From contig CANLGS010000030.1 of the NCBI GenBank assembly GCA_947490035.1, positions 1 through 14,080 on the forward strand: a DNA stretch of 14,080 nt, written 5' to 3'. The stretch is from Gemmataceae bacterium. GTDB taxonomy: Bacteria > Planctomycetota > Planctomycetia > Gemmatales > Gemmataceae. Shown in pieces: positions 1-9,363 of the stretch (within the stretch, counting starts at the first letter, position 1; each line of letters starts with the position of its first letter). A program made the position numbers and the translations under genes. Below the pieces are notes generated by a model that saw nothing but the letters and a program-made list of their open reading frames with translations, did not search any database and was not told where the DNA came from.

Positions 1-836
1 AACGGCGCGATGCCGTCGCCGGGGTACACGCGGTCCGCGTCGTTGATCTTGTCGCGCTCGATCTTCGGGTAATCGTTCACATGGAAGATGCCGATCGCCG
101 ACGCGGACAGCAGCGGCAAGCCGGCGAAGTCGGAGCCGCCCTTGTAGAGGTGGTACACGTCCGGCAGCACGCACCCGCGCGAACTGCCGCTCTCGACCGC
201 CACGAGCAGCGCCTCGCCCAACCGCCGCAGCGTCTTCGAGAAGCCCCACAGCTCGACGATGGGTGTGACGTTCATCTTCGCGCCGACTTCCATGAGCGCG
301 TGATAGCGGTCGGCCGCGGCGACGAGGTCAACGATGGGCTGTGTGAACTTCGGGTCGTCGCGCTTGCTCATGCCGCCGGTCGCGCCGACGGGCGGCGCCG
401 CGATGTGGGGGCAGCCGATCTCCGCGGCCCACTCCATGTCCCGCTTCGCCTGCTCCAAGCCCTTCTTGCGGCGGTCGGCGTCCTCGACGATCCACTCCGC
501 GAACCCGATCACATCGGGCACCTGGAGGTTGGCGTCGGTGATCCGCTTGCGGAGTTCCTTGAGCGTGCCGCCGCCCTTGAGGTAGGCGTCGATCTCGGAG
601 GTCCACGGCTCGAAGGCGTCGTACCCGGCTTTCGACGCGATGTCGATGAGGTCGGTGATCGGGCGCGATTTCCCGTCCTTGTCGCGCACGGTGCTGGTGT
701 TCAGGCAGAAGCGGAATTTATGCTGGGGCGAGCCGGGAGCGTCAGCGACCGGAGTTGCGGCGCATTCGGTCGCGGTCATCGCCAGCCCTCCGGCGGCGCC
801 GGCGAGCAGCGCGCGGCGGGAGATGTCGCTGTTCAT
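1..836 (-). CDS. Tat-exported sugar phosphate isomerase/epimerase-like TIM barrel protein (3' end outside window)
   Basis: The first 278 codons are present and the gene runs off the left edge. The N-terminus carries a twin-arginine export signal (SRRALLAGAAGG, Arg7-Arg8), so the protein is probably exported folded. After the signal, the mature part shows the layout of the xylose-isomerase-like TIM barrel (AP endonuclease 2) superfamily: FRFCLNTST as first strand, GYDAFEPW, then DVIGFAEW, HIAAPPVGATGG, PIVELWGFSK with a likely metal-binding Glu, DVYHLYKGGSD and IFHVNDYP. These resemble the metal-ligand strands of sugar isomerases/epimerases. The substrate cannot be told from sequence. The start is ATG at 836; codons 33-42 lie on a dispersed 28-bp repeat (727-754). 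The gene follows the PKS gene by 70 bases, across a hairpin, so co-transcription is uncertain. Family confidence is high, function low. Confidence 0.85.
   Translation of the reverse strand, partial: MNSDISRRALLAGAAGGLAMTATECAATPVADAPGSPQHKFRFCLNTSTVRDKDGKSRPITDLIDIASKAGYDAFEPWTSEIDAYLKGGGTLKELRKRITDANLQVPDVIGFAEWIVEDADRRKKGLEQAKRDMEWAAEIGCPHIAAPPVGATGGMSKRDDPKFTQPIVDLVAAADRYHALMEVGAKMNVTPIVELWGFSKTLRRLGEALLVAVESGSSRGCVLPDVYHLYKGGSDFAGLPLLSASAIGIFHVNDYPKIERDKINDADRVYPGDGIAP
727..754 (-). repeat. 28-bp dispersed repeat, copy A (inside the isomerase-like gene)
   Basis: Read on the minus strand, this starts CTCCGGTCGCT and ends CTCCCGGCTCGCC, with G-AC-G between. It matches copies B (10139-10166) and C (13224-13251) at 26 of 28 positions across all three. 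Here it is in frame and encodes PVADAPGSP just after the Tat signal. Confidence 0.85.
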
Positions 837-847
837 GTGTGCCTCTC

Positions 848-910
848 GTAGGACAGACTACCAGCCCGTCTCGGTACGACCAAGATGACAGGCTGGCAGC
901 GCTGTCCTAC
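848..910. terminator. Long imperfect inverted repeat over the PKS stop codon, possible terminator
   Basis: Arms 848-866 and 891-910 pair as GTAGGACAG with CTGTCCTAC (9 bp), then a small internal bulge, then CCAGCC with GGCTGG (6 bp), around a 24-base loop. The right arm contains the stop codon of the PKS gene (907-909). No T-run follows on either strand, so an intrinsic terminator is not proven; it may instead be a dispersed palindromic element. Confidence 0.5.
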
Positions 911-2031
911 ATAAACAGCGCGGCTTCCGCCACAAGTCCCGGCCCGAACCCGAGCGCGACGCACGGCCCGGGCGCGTTCGCTTCGCGCAACCGCCGCAGG
1001 ATGAACAGCACGGTCGGGCTGGACATGTTGCCGTACTCCGCGAACACGCCGCGCGACGGCGCGAGGGCTTCAACCGAGAGCGCGAGCGACTCTTCGACCG
1101 CGGACACGATCTTCGGCCCGCCGGGGTGGATTGCCCAGCTGCGCACGTCGGCGAGTGACAGCCCGTTGTCACCGAGCCACGCCTCGAGCCACGGCTTCAG
1201 GTGCTGTGCGATTAACGAAGGCACGCGGCGCGACAGCGTCATCGCGAACCCGTGGTCGCCCACGGTCCAGCTCATGTCGGCGGCGGAGTTGGGGATGAGA
1301 CACGACCCGGAAGAGGCCAGACTCCAGGGCGAGCGGGGGGCGTAAGCCCCCTGTTTCTTCTCTTCGCTCGCGCAGCCCACAACAGCCGCGGCGCCGTCGG
1401 CGAAGATCGCGTTGGCGATGAGCTTGTCCGCGGCGCTGCCGTAGTAGTAGTGGAGGCTGCTCAGTTCCACCGCGCACACTAGCACGCGCGCGGTTGGGTC
1501 GGAACTCGCGAACGCGTTCGCCACGCGCAGCCCGTTCAGCGCGCCGTGACAGCCCATGAACCCGACGTGCGTGCGCGCCACGGTCGGCTTCAGTCCCAAC
1601 CCCGTAATGAGTGCGAAGTCCACACCCGGCGCCGCGAACCCGGTACACGACACCGTCACCAGGTGCGTGATCGTCTCCGGGCTGAAGCCGGCTTCGGCCA
1701 GCGCGGACGCCGACGCCCGCAGCGCGAGCGGCCCGGCTTGCTTCGCGTAAATCTCCATCCGCTCGCCGGTGGTCGGGCCGACGCCGTCGTTCGCGGATGT
1801 CGGCAGGAACGGCGAACCGCTGTGCGCGGTGCCGTCCAGCACGTCGTTGACGACCGGCCCGCCGATCACCTGGAAGCGCGACGCGGCGCCGCTGCTCGCG
1901 TAGATCGGGCCGAGCCACGTCGAGGTGCGCACGTCCGGCCCCGCGAGAGCGCGCGCGAGGCCGAGTCCCTGCGCGGCGGTCACGGCGTCCGGCGGGTGCG
2001 CGATGCCGAGGCCGTGAATCGCGAAGCTCAT
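907..2031 (-). CDS. Type III polyketide synthase (chalcone/stilbene synthase family)
   Basis: This 374-residue protein has the normal length of a homodimeric type III PKS. The catalytic triad is visible: Cys161 in GFMGCHGALNG, His302 in AIHPGGPKI and Asn335 in EYGNMSSPT. The C-terminal GFGPGLVAEAALF is the usual family end motif. Such enzymes extend an acyl-CoA or acyl-ACP starter with malonyl-CoA and cyclise the chain; bacterial relatives make alkylresorcinols, alkylpyrones or tetrahydroxynaphthalene. Given the methyltransferase and flavoprotein partners, an alkylresorcinol-type phenolic lipid is the best guess. The ATG at 2031 is chosen because it overlaps the stop of the upstream oxidoreductase (ATGA) and has GAGGAA at 2039-2044. 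An in-frame extension to 2283 only shadows the oxidoreductase gene. Last gene of a three-gene translationally coupled operon. Confidence 0.95.
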   Translation of the reverse strand: MSFAIHGLGIAHPPDAVTAAQGLGLARALAGPDVRTSTWLGPIYASSGAASRFQVIGGPVVNDVLDGTAHSGSPFLPTSANDGVGPTTGERMEIYAKQAGPLALRASASALAEAGFSPETITHLVTVSCTGFAAPGVDFALITGLGLKPTVARTHVGFMGCHGALNGLRVANAFASSDPTARVLVCAVELSSLHYYYGSAADKLIANAIFADGAAAVVGCASEEKKQGAYAPRSPWSLASSGSCLIPNSAADMSWTVGDHGFAMTLSRRVPSLIAQHLKPWLEAWLGDNGLSLADVRSWAIHPGGPKIVSAVEESLALSVEALAPSRGVFAEYGNMSSPTVLFILRRLREANAPGPCVALGFGPGLVAEAALFM

Positions 2032-3116
2032 GCGGGAGTTCCTCGGCGGTTGAGTGACGCGACCACCGGGCGCGACAGTATCGGCAGCGCGGACAGCGCG
2101 CGAACTACAACTGTCGTGAGTCTTGGCGAGCGCAGCACACGCGACACGACGCGGCACACCCGCTGTCGCGTTCCGATCGCGCGTGCGTGAGCGCGTTCCC
2201 ACTCGCGAACGTGCGAAGCGTGCCACTGTTGCACAGCGCGTGCCGCGATCGGTGCTACCGCCGCGGCGGAGGCGATGGCCCACGCCATGCCCTCGCCGGT
2301 GAACGGCTCAACATAGCCGGCCGCGTCGCCGATGGCGAACCACCGCTCGCCGGCCAGGTGCCGAGCGTGCCGCGTCAGCGCCGGGGTTCCTTTCCACGGC
2401 AACTCCGCGAGTTTGGGCGGTCGCGGCCAGCCGACTTCGCCGAGAACGGTTTCCGCCGCGGGGCCCAGTCCGCCTTGCGCTTTGACGAACCCGACATCGA
2501 ACGCGGCGGCCACATCGAGGCGCCCGTCTTCGACGCGCACGAGGCCGACGTATCCGCCGAAACCGGTCGCCATGAAGATTGTTCCGGGGGTGAAGTGTGC
2601 GGGCACCGCGTCGGCTGGAACGACGACGCCCGCGCCGATGCGAGAGCCGGCGTCGGGCGCCGCGTCGGACCCGCCGAGGCCAGTCGCGACGATGACGACC
2701 TTCGCGCGAACACGCTCGTGACCCACAAAGATTTCGGGCGTAACCGCGTCCGATTCGCCGAGTTTCGCGGTCACGCCCTCGCGCAACTCGACGCCGGCTT
2801 TCACGGCTTCGCGCACGAGCGCCAGGTCGAACGCTTCGCGCGACAGCGACACGCCGCCGGGTAGTTTCACGGTCGCCGCGCGCCGACCGGCGCCGATGCG
2901 CACGTCGCGCAGGGGCACGCCGTTCGCAAGAACGTGACCGAGGCCGAGGCGCCGGAGTGACGCGACCGCGGAACCGTTCACGCAGCACCCGCACACCTTC
3001 GGTCGCGGGAAGTGCGCCTTGTCTACCAGCAGCACGGAACACCCCAGGCGCGCGAGTTCGCGCGCCGCGACCGCGCCCGCGGGACCGGCCCCGATCACCA
3101 CCGCGTCCCACGTCAT
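2028..3116 (-). CDS. FAD-dependent oxidoreductase, geranylgeranyl reductase/hydroxylase-like, of the PKS operon
   Basis: A 362-residue flavoprotein. The Rossmann dinucleotide motif VIGAGPAGAVAARELARLG lies at the N-terminus, followed by FPRPKVCGCCVNG, the PRxKxCG signature of the geranylgeranyl reductase superfamily, and GDAAGYVEPFTGEGMAWAI, the second FAD-contacting motif, near residue 280. Related proteins either reduce isoprenoid double bonds or hydroxylate aromatic rings. In the Streptomyces srs pathway the flavoprotein SrsC hydroxylates the PKS product on the way to alkylquinones, so a tailoring oxidation of a phenolic lipid is a reasonable inference here. The ATG at 3116 overlaps the methyltransferase stop (ATGA), and its own stop overlaps the PKS start, so all three proteins are probably made by coupled translation. 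Reduction rather than hydroxylation cannot be excluded. Confidence 0.92.
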   Translation of the reverse strand: MTWDAVVIGAGPAGAVAARELARLGCSVLLVDKAHFPRPKVCGCCVNGSAVASLRRLGLGHVLANGVPLRDVRIGAGRRAATVKLPGGVSLSREAFDLALVREAVKAGVELREGVTAKLGESDAVTPEIFVGHERVRAKVVIVATGLGGSDAAPDAGSRIGAGVVVPADAVPAHFTPGTIFMATGFGGYVGLVRVEDGRLDVAAAFDVGFVKAQGGLGPAAETVLGEVGWPRPPKLAELPWKGTPALTRHARHLAGERWFAIGDAAGYVEPFTGEGMAWAIASAAAVAPIAARAVQQWHASHVREWERAHARAIGTRQRVCRVVSRVLRSPRLTTVVVRALSALPILSRPVVASLNRRGTPA

Positions 3117-3811
3117 GCGCGGCTCCACGTAAGCAGGAATCGCGAAGGGAACTTGCTCTTCACGGTCGCGCCGGAAAGTCCCGCGCGCGAGGCAATCGCG
3201 AGCGCCTCGGCCGGCGTGAACGCCGAGCGCACGGACGCGGGGCCGTCGAACCACACCACCCGCGAGCGCGTCAGTACGCGGCACGCGAACCACACCGCAC
3301 AGTAGTTGAACCGCGAGCGCACGAGGTCGTTCACCAAAATCATCCGGCCGGCCGCGTTCTCCATGTTCGCGAAGAGCGCGACCGCTTCGTCTTCGCTCAG
3401 GTGGTGGAGGAACAGCGAACACGTGACCACGTCGAAGCCGGTCGGCAGGCGGTCGTGGAGCGCGTCGTGAACGAAGAACCGCACGCCGGATTGCTGCCGC
3501 GAAGCCTCTTCGATCGCGGTCGCGCTCAGGTCGCACCCAGACACTTCGAGCGAAACGCCGGCGAGAGTCGCGCGGGCAAGCAGTTTGCGCGGCACGTCGC
3601 CGCTGCCGGTCGCCACGTCGAGCACTTTTACGGTTCGCTGAAGTTGCCGAGACAGTTTCGCGATCGCGGGCCACAGCACGCCGACGCTGTTGCTGAACCG
3701 GTTCAGGCGCGCCAGCCCGGCGAGCGCGTGCCGGTGCGCGGCCGGGTCGATGGCCGGGTCGTCCATGAGTTCGGGGATGCGGTCGCGCGTGCGCAGACCT
3801 GCGAGCAACAT
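3113..3811 (-). CDS. Class I SAM-dependent methyltransferase of the PKS operon
   Basis: A 232-residue protein with a standard SAM-binding fold. Motif I is VLDVATGSGD (residues 63-72), the acidic residue after strand 2 is in SGCDLS (Asp94), and the post-motif is FDVVTCSLFLHHLSEDE, then ILVNDLVRS. Family members methylate small molecules; the setting suggests O- or C-methylation of the polyketide, as SrsB does in the S. griseus alkylresorcinol cluster. The start at 3811 is preferred because GGAG sits at 3818-3821, six bases upstream, and because the 31 extra residues available from 3904 are low-complexity and lie over the divergent promoter region. First gene of the operon; its stop overlaps the oxidoreductase start by ATGA. 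Confidence 0.92.
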   Translation of the reverse strand: MLLAGLRTRDRIPELMDDPAIDPAAHRHALAGLARLNRFSNSVGVLWPAIAKLSRQLQRTVKVLDVATGSGDVPRKLLARATLAGVSLEVSGCDLSATAIEEASRQQSGVRFFVHDALHDRLPTGFDVVTCSLFLHHLSEDEAVALFANMENAAGRMILVNDLVRSRFNYCAVWFACRVLTRSRVVWFDGPASVRSAFTPAEALAIASRAGLSGATVKSKFPSRFLLTWSRA

Positions 3812-3836
3812 TGAGGCTCCGGGTGCGGGCCAGGGT

Positions 3837-3842
3837 ATTGTA
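3837..3842 (-). promoter_or_regulatory. Possible -10 box of the PKS operon
   Basis: On the minus strand TACAAT (five of six to TATAAT) lies 25 bases upstream of the methyltransferase ATG, in the 125-base gap between divergent genes. A -35 box at 17-base spacing is poor (GCGACC). Short AT-rich sites are rare in this DNA, which gives some support. Confidence 0.35.
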
Positions 3843-3936
3843 AGCGTCTGGGCTGTTGCGGTCGCGGAACGGGTGTGGTAGCGTGCAACGTAACGGTCGC
3901 TCATACGTCACGAGTTTGCCTCACCCGGAGCCGCCC

Positions 3937-4356
3937 ATGTCGCACCCCAACGGCCACGCCGCACACCTCGCGAAGCACGACTTCATCATCCCGCCGGGCG
4001 ACGACTTCACCGCCGCGGAGTGCGACCTGCTTCGCAAGTACGGTCGATGGATGGACGCGCTCGTGTCGGGAACACTGGAGCCGACCACTCCGAGCCAGGA
4101 GCAGTTTCTCCTTGTCGCGCGCGGTGGGCGCGAACCGCAGACGGACTTCGAGAAGGTGTGGGCCAAGGTGGCACAGTGGCGCGCGCTCGGCGGTCTGGTC
4201 GCGCGCACGTTCGTGGCGCTGCGCGACGCGCGGCAGCACGCCGCCACGGTCGAAGCGGAATACCTCGCGGCCCGCGTCGAAGTGTTGACCGCGGTGCACG
4301 AGCAACTCGCCGCGGTGGACGCGGCGTTCGCGGAGCAACTTCAGGGCGCAAACTAA
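3937..4356 (+). CDS. MaoP/YifE-like (DUF413) domain protein with a C-terminal helical extension
   Basis: A 139-residue cytoplasmic protein. Residues about 21-80 match the DUF413 family: FTAAECDLLRKYG, then LEPTTPSQEQF, then GGREPQTDFEKVWAKV. Against the E. coli YifE/MaoP sequence as I remember it, about 23 of 55 residues align identically without gaps, including the repeated EP.T pattern and the final V-W-x-K. MaoP helps organise the Ori macrodomain in enterobacteria; whether this protein does anything similar is unknown. Residues about 80-135 look helical and coiled-coil-like (ARTFVALRDARQHAATVEAE and onward), and differ from the MaoP tail. Start ATG at 3937 has CGGAG at 3925-3929; upstream in-frame starts lack this. 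Its stop overlaps a further ATG (TAATG). Confidence 0.8.
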   Translation: MSHPNGHAAHLAKHDFIIPPGDDFTAAECDLLRKYGRWMDALVSGTLEPTTPSQEQFLLVARGGREPQTDFEKVWAKVAQWRALGGLVARTFVALRDARQHAATVEAEYLAARVEVLTAVHEQLAAVDAAFAEQLQGAN

Positions 4357-4413
4357 TGCGCGACCGGCGCGGAACAGGCGGCGCGCGAATTCGTACTCCG
4401 GCTGGGGCGCAGC

Positions 4414-4659
4414 GTGACACGTTTGGCCGGTATTACCGCGACGTACAACGCCGGTCGCGTGACGTGGGATCCCGAGAAGATGGCGGCGTTCGTTGAGCGG
4501 CATCCAGAGATGCTGGAGTTCCGCAAGGTGGGCAAGCCGTGGGTCGCGCTGCGGTTCGGCGACGCAAGCGGACCCCGACCGGTATCGGAGAGGGGCGAAG
4601 TGAAGATGTTGTCTGAAGGCGAGCGGCGTGAGCCTTCCGAGGCATCCCAACAACCGTAA
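4414..4659 (+). CDS. Small unknown protein downstream of the MaoP-like gene; start uncertain, possibly frameshifted
   Basis: From a GTG at 4414 this encodes 81 residues, with a well-behaved middle part (ATYNAGRVTWDPEKMAAF, then HPEMLEFRKVGKPWVALRFG) and a polar, probably disordered tail. I do not recognise the family. The same frame continues upstream to 4357 as AEQAAREFVLRLGRSV, which also looks like real protein but has no standard start codon. An ATG at 4356 that overlaps the stop of the MaoP-like gene (TAATG) would lead into this frame if one C in the run at 4365-4366 were absent. So either the gene starts at 4414 (weak GGGG at 4405-4408 as ribosome site), or it starts at 4356 and carries a one-base insertion. 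Probably co-transcribed with the MaoP-like gene. Confidence 0.55.
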   Translation: MTRLAGITATYNAGRVTWDPEKMAAFVERHPEMLEFRKVGKPWVALRFGDASGPRPVSERGEVKMLSEGERREPSEASQQP

Positions 4660-4671
4660 TGCCGTTCAGAA

Positions 4672-4688
4672 GCAGGCGGGACGCCTGC
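4672..4688. terminator. Short perfect hairpin between convergent genes
   Basis: GCAGGCG (4672-4678) pairs with CGCCTGC (4682-4688) around a 3-base loop. It sits between the convergent ends of the small plus-strand ORF (4659) and glgX (4723), where a two-way terminator would be useful. No T-run follows. Confidence 0.45.
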
Positions 4689-4722
4689 ACAACAATTCAA
4701 ACTGAGATAATACCGACCAGCC

Positions 4723-6878
<2,156 letters not shown>

Positions 6879-7062
6879 GAAACCCCCTCAATGAACACTC
6901 CGCAGCCAACAGTCGGCGCGGATGCCGTGCGAATCGCATACCGGCGGCGCGACCAATTCCGCGACCGGTCGCACCGGCGGCACGGGTCGTGCAAGTGTTG
7001 GCGCCGAGGCGCGCACTTCGCGTACCGGTTTGATGACTCAAAAACTCCATAGGAGAGACTAC

Positions 7063-7758
7063 GTGGCCGTTATCGTTGCATCGACGGAACCTGTAAAGAT
7101 GGAAGACGTGGCCGGCGTGCGGAGCCGCATCTCGTGGCCCGCGATCGTCGCCGGGGCGGTCGTCGCGGTCGCGGTCAACCTCGTCCTGACGCTGTTCTTC
7201 GCGGCCCTCGGGCTGACGGTCGCGGAAGCCGGCGTGCGGGCCAACACGGTCGGCACCGCGGCGCTCATCGCCGCGCTCGTGAGCATCATCCTGTCGCTGT
7301 TCGCCGGCGGGTGGGTGAGCACCCAACTGACCGCCGGGGAGAGTGAGCGGGAATCCGTCCTGTACGGGATTCTGACGTGGGCGCTGGTGGTCGGGTTCTC
7401 GCTCGCGATCGTCGGCATGGGCGCGCGGGCGGGGTACTTCGCCATCGTCGGCGGGTCGATGATCGGGCAGCAGAACCCGGCCATCCAGCAGCGCATCGAC
7501 GCGGGGATGGCGACCGCCGAACAAAAGGCTGCTCAGACCCAGGAAGAGCTGAAGAACGACCCGGCCGCCGCCCAACAGCGGATCGACCAGGCGCAGAAGG
7601 CCGCGGTCGGGGCGTCGTGGGCGGCGCTGGTCGGCATTATGCTGTCGATGGCGGCGTCGATCATCGGCGCGATGGTCGGGTGCGGTCACGCGTTCCGACT
7701 CATCCCGGTCGCTCGCCCCCGTATGGTCGGGACGCGGCGGGAAGTCGCGGTCTCGTAA
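7063..7758 (+). CDS. Small integral membrane protein with four predicted helices, unknown function
   Basis: This 231-residue protein has hydrophobic segments at about 26-50, 64-84, 98-120 and 184-207. Between the third and fourth lies a polar Gln/Ala/Lys-rich stretch (about 136-182, including [15 protein letters not shown]) likely to form an amphipathic helix or coiled coil. The first helix, [19 protein letters not shown], resembles a widespread type of unnamed bacterial membrane protein. A GTG start at 7063 is chosen because AGGAGA lies at 7051-7056, six bases upstream. Longer in-frame starts (ATG at 6922 or 7033) lack a ribosome site, and the 47 residues after 6922 are composition-biased. 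The stop is followed by a strong palindrome. The neighbouring genes give no clear functional hint. Confidence 0.8.
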   Translation: MAVIVASTEPVKMEDVAGVRSRISWPAIVAGAVVAVAVNLVLTLFFAALGLTVAEAGVRANTVGTAALIAALVSIILSLFAGGWVSTQLTAGESERESVLYGILTWALVVGFSLAIVGMGARAGYFAIVGGSMIGQQNPAIQQRIDAGMATAEQKAAQTQEELKNDPAAAQQRIDQAQKAAVGASWAALVGIMLSMAASIIGAMVGCGHAFRLIPVARPRMVGTRREVAVS

Positions 7759-7781
7759 GTGGGAAGGCAACTCGTCAGACC

Positions 7782-7819
7782 TGTTCGTAGTGACCCGCTA
7801 AAGCGGATCACTACGAACA
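7782..7819. repeat. Strong near-perfect palindrome, terminator or dispersed palindromic element
   Basis: TGTTCGTAGTGA (7782-7793) pairs with TCACTACGAACA (7808-7819), 12 perfect base pairs. After one C/A mismatch, CCGC (7795-7798) pairs with GCGG (7803-7806) around a TAAA loop. It lies 23 bases after the membrane protein stop. No T-tract follows. It is markedly less GC-rich than its surroundings, which suggests a discrete inserted element rather than drifted local sequence. Confidence 0.8.
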
Positions 7820-7893
7820 CATTCGCGTTCGGCACAGAGGTTGCGGCATCCCACTTCCGTCCGCGTCCGCCCGCTCTACCACCAGCAGCACCC

Positions 7894-9363
7894 ATGACCA
7901 ACACCACAAGTTCCGTTTGGTCCACTGACGACCCGGTTCGGGCCGCCGCGCCGCTCGCCGGTAAGACCCGCTACGAAGTGTGCGTGATCGGTGGCGGTAT
8001 CGCCGGCCTCACCACCGCGTACCTGCTCGCGTCCGAAGGCAAGTCGGTCGTCGTCCTCGACGCCAAACCCGCCGTCGCCGGCGGCGAAACCGAATACACC
8101 ACCGCGCACCTCGCCTGGGTACTCGACGACCGGTTCGCGCGCGTCGCGTCGATCCGCGGCGACGAGGCGGCGAAGCTCGCGGCCAAAAGCCATCGTTCCG
8201 CGATCGACCTGATTGAGGAGATCGTGCGCCGCGAAGGCATCGCGTGCGACTTCAAGCGCCTCGACGGCTACCTGTTCCCCGGTTCCGACGGCCCGGAGGC
8301 GGTTCGCGAGGAGATGCTCGCGCTGACGCGCCTCGGGCTGATGTTCGAGCGCGTGGACCGCGTACCGTTCCCGGCCGGCGCGGTCGGCCCGGCGCTGCGT
8401 TTCCGCGACAACGGCCAGTTCCACCCGCTCAAGTACCTGGGCGACATCGTCGGGCTGATCCGCAAGAAGGGGGGCGTGATCCACACCGACACGCAGGTGG
8501 TGAAGATGGAGAACGGCTCGCCGTGCGTCGCGCACACGAAGTCCGGCCACACGGTTACCGCCGACGCAATCGTGATCGCCACCGGTTCGCCGTTCGACGC
8601 GGGGCTGACGCTGCACTTCAAACTCGCCGCGTACAACACCTACGCAATCGCGCTCGAAGTGCCGCCGGGGTACGTGCCGCCTGGCCTCTTCTGGGACACT
8701 GAAGACCCGTACCACTACGTGCGTACCGCGCACGGCACCGGCACCGAATACCTCATCGTCGGCGGCGAAGATCATAAGACCGGGCAGGCGCAGGATCAGA
8801 AGGAGCGCTGGGCCGCGCTGGAGGCGTGGACGCGGGCGAGCTTCCCCGACGCCGGCCCGGTGCGGCACCACTGGTCCGGGCAGGTGTTCGAGACGCCCGA
8901 CGGGTTGGGGCGGATCGGCCTCGCGCCGGGCTGGCGCGACAACCTGTACGTCATCACCGGCGATTCGGGCACGGGCATGACGCACGGCACTCTCGGCGCT
9001 CGGCTCGTGGCCGACCTGATCCTCGGTCGGACGAACCCGTTCGCGGGGTTGTACTCGCCGTCGCGCTGGATGCCCGGCGCGCTCAAGACGCTGATCGAGG
9101 AGAACGCGAACTTGGCGGCTCAGTACACCGACTGGCTCACCGGCAGCGAGGTGGCGTCCGCCGCGGACATCCCAAAAGGCCACGGCGCGGTGGTCCGCGA
9201 CGGATTGAGCAAGACCGCGGTGTACAAGGACGACAAGGGGCAGGTTCACGAGATGACCGCGGTGTGCCCGCACCTGGGCGGCATCGTGCAGTGGAACCAC
9301 GGCGAGAAGACGTGGGACTGCCCGTGCCACGGCTCGCGCTTTTCCTGCACCGGCGAGGTGTAA
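7894..9363 (+). CDS. FAD-dependent oxidoreductase with C-terminal Rieske [2Fe-2S] domain, prematurely stopped
   Basis: A 489-residue fusion like Bacillus YhfW: a DAO-type flavin domain plus a Rieske domain. The Rossmann motif is CVIGGGIAG (Gly33-Gly38), with ADAIVIATGSPF and VITGDSGTGMTHG completing the FAD site. The Rieske ligands are Cys458 and His460 (CPHLGG) and Cys476 and His479 (CPCHGSRF). The reading frame stops at TAA 9361-9363, but the same frame continues HGPAVEGLKLKTT to a second TAA at 9403-9405. The GPA is the conserved Rieske proline loop, which covers the cluster, so the first stop looks like a nonsense change or a base error. Restored, it has 503 residues. The physiological electron partners are unknown. 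The start ATG at 7894 avoids the palindrome at 7782-7819 that an upstream in-frame start at 7759 would translate. Confidence 0.9.
   Translation: MTNTTSSVWSTDDPVRAAAPLAGKTRYEVCVIGGGIAGLTTAYLLASEGKSVVVLDAKPAVAGGETEYTTAHLAWVLDDRFARVASIRGDEAAKLAAKSHRSAIDLIEEIVRREGIACDFKRLDGYLFPGSDGPEAVREEMLALTRLGLMFERVDRVPFPAGAVGPALRFRDNGQFHPLKYLGDIVGLIRKKGGVIHTDTQVVKMENGSPCVAHTKSGHTVTADAIVIATGSPFDAGLTLHFKLAAYNTYAIALEVPPGYVPPGLFWDTEDPYHYVRTAHGTGTEYLIVGGEDHKTGQAQDQKERWAALEAWTRASFPDAGPVRHHWSGQVFETPDGLGRIGLAPGWRDNLYVITGDSGTGMTHGTLGARLVADLILGRTNPFAGLYSPSRWMPGALKTLIEENANLAAQYTDWLTGSEVASAADIPKGHGAVVRDGLSKTAVYKDDKGQVHEMTAVCPHLGGIVQWNHGEKTWDCPCHGSRFSCTGEV

Noticed and set aside
81..851. 256-codon plus-strand open frame opposite the isomerase-like gene
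   Set aside because: Its translation is low in protein-like features, and the minus strand encodes a coherent Tat signal and TIM barrel.
3117..3911. N-terminal extension of the flavoprotein frame to 3911
   Set aside because: It only shadows the methyltransferase gene; the Rossmann motif begins right after the ATG at 3116, which overlaps the methyltransferase stop.
6879..7770. Upstream extension of the long minus-strand open frame that contains most of glgX, past the glgX start
   Set aside because: The stretch is antisense to a membrane protein gene with its own ribosome site, and its Arg/Asp-rich translation has no protein-like features. The true glgX N-terminus is in the other frame from 6878.
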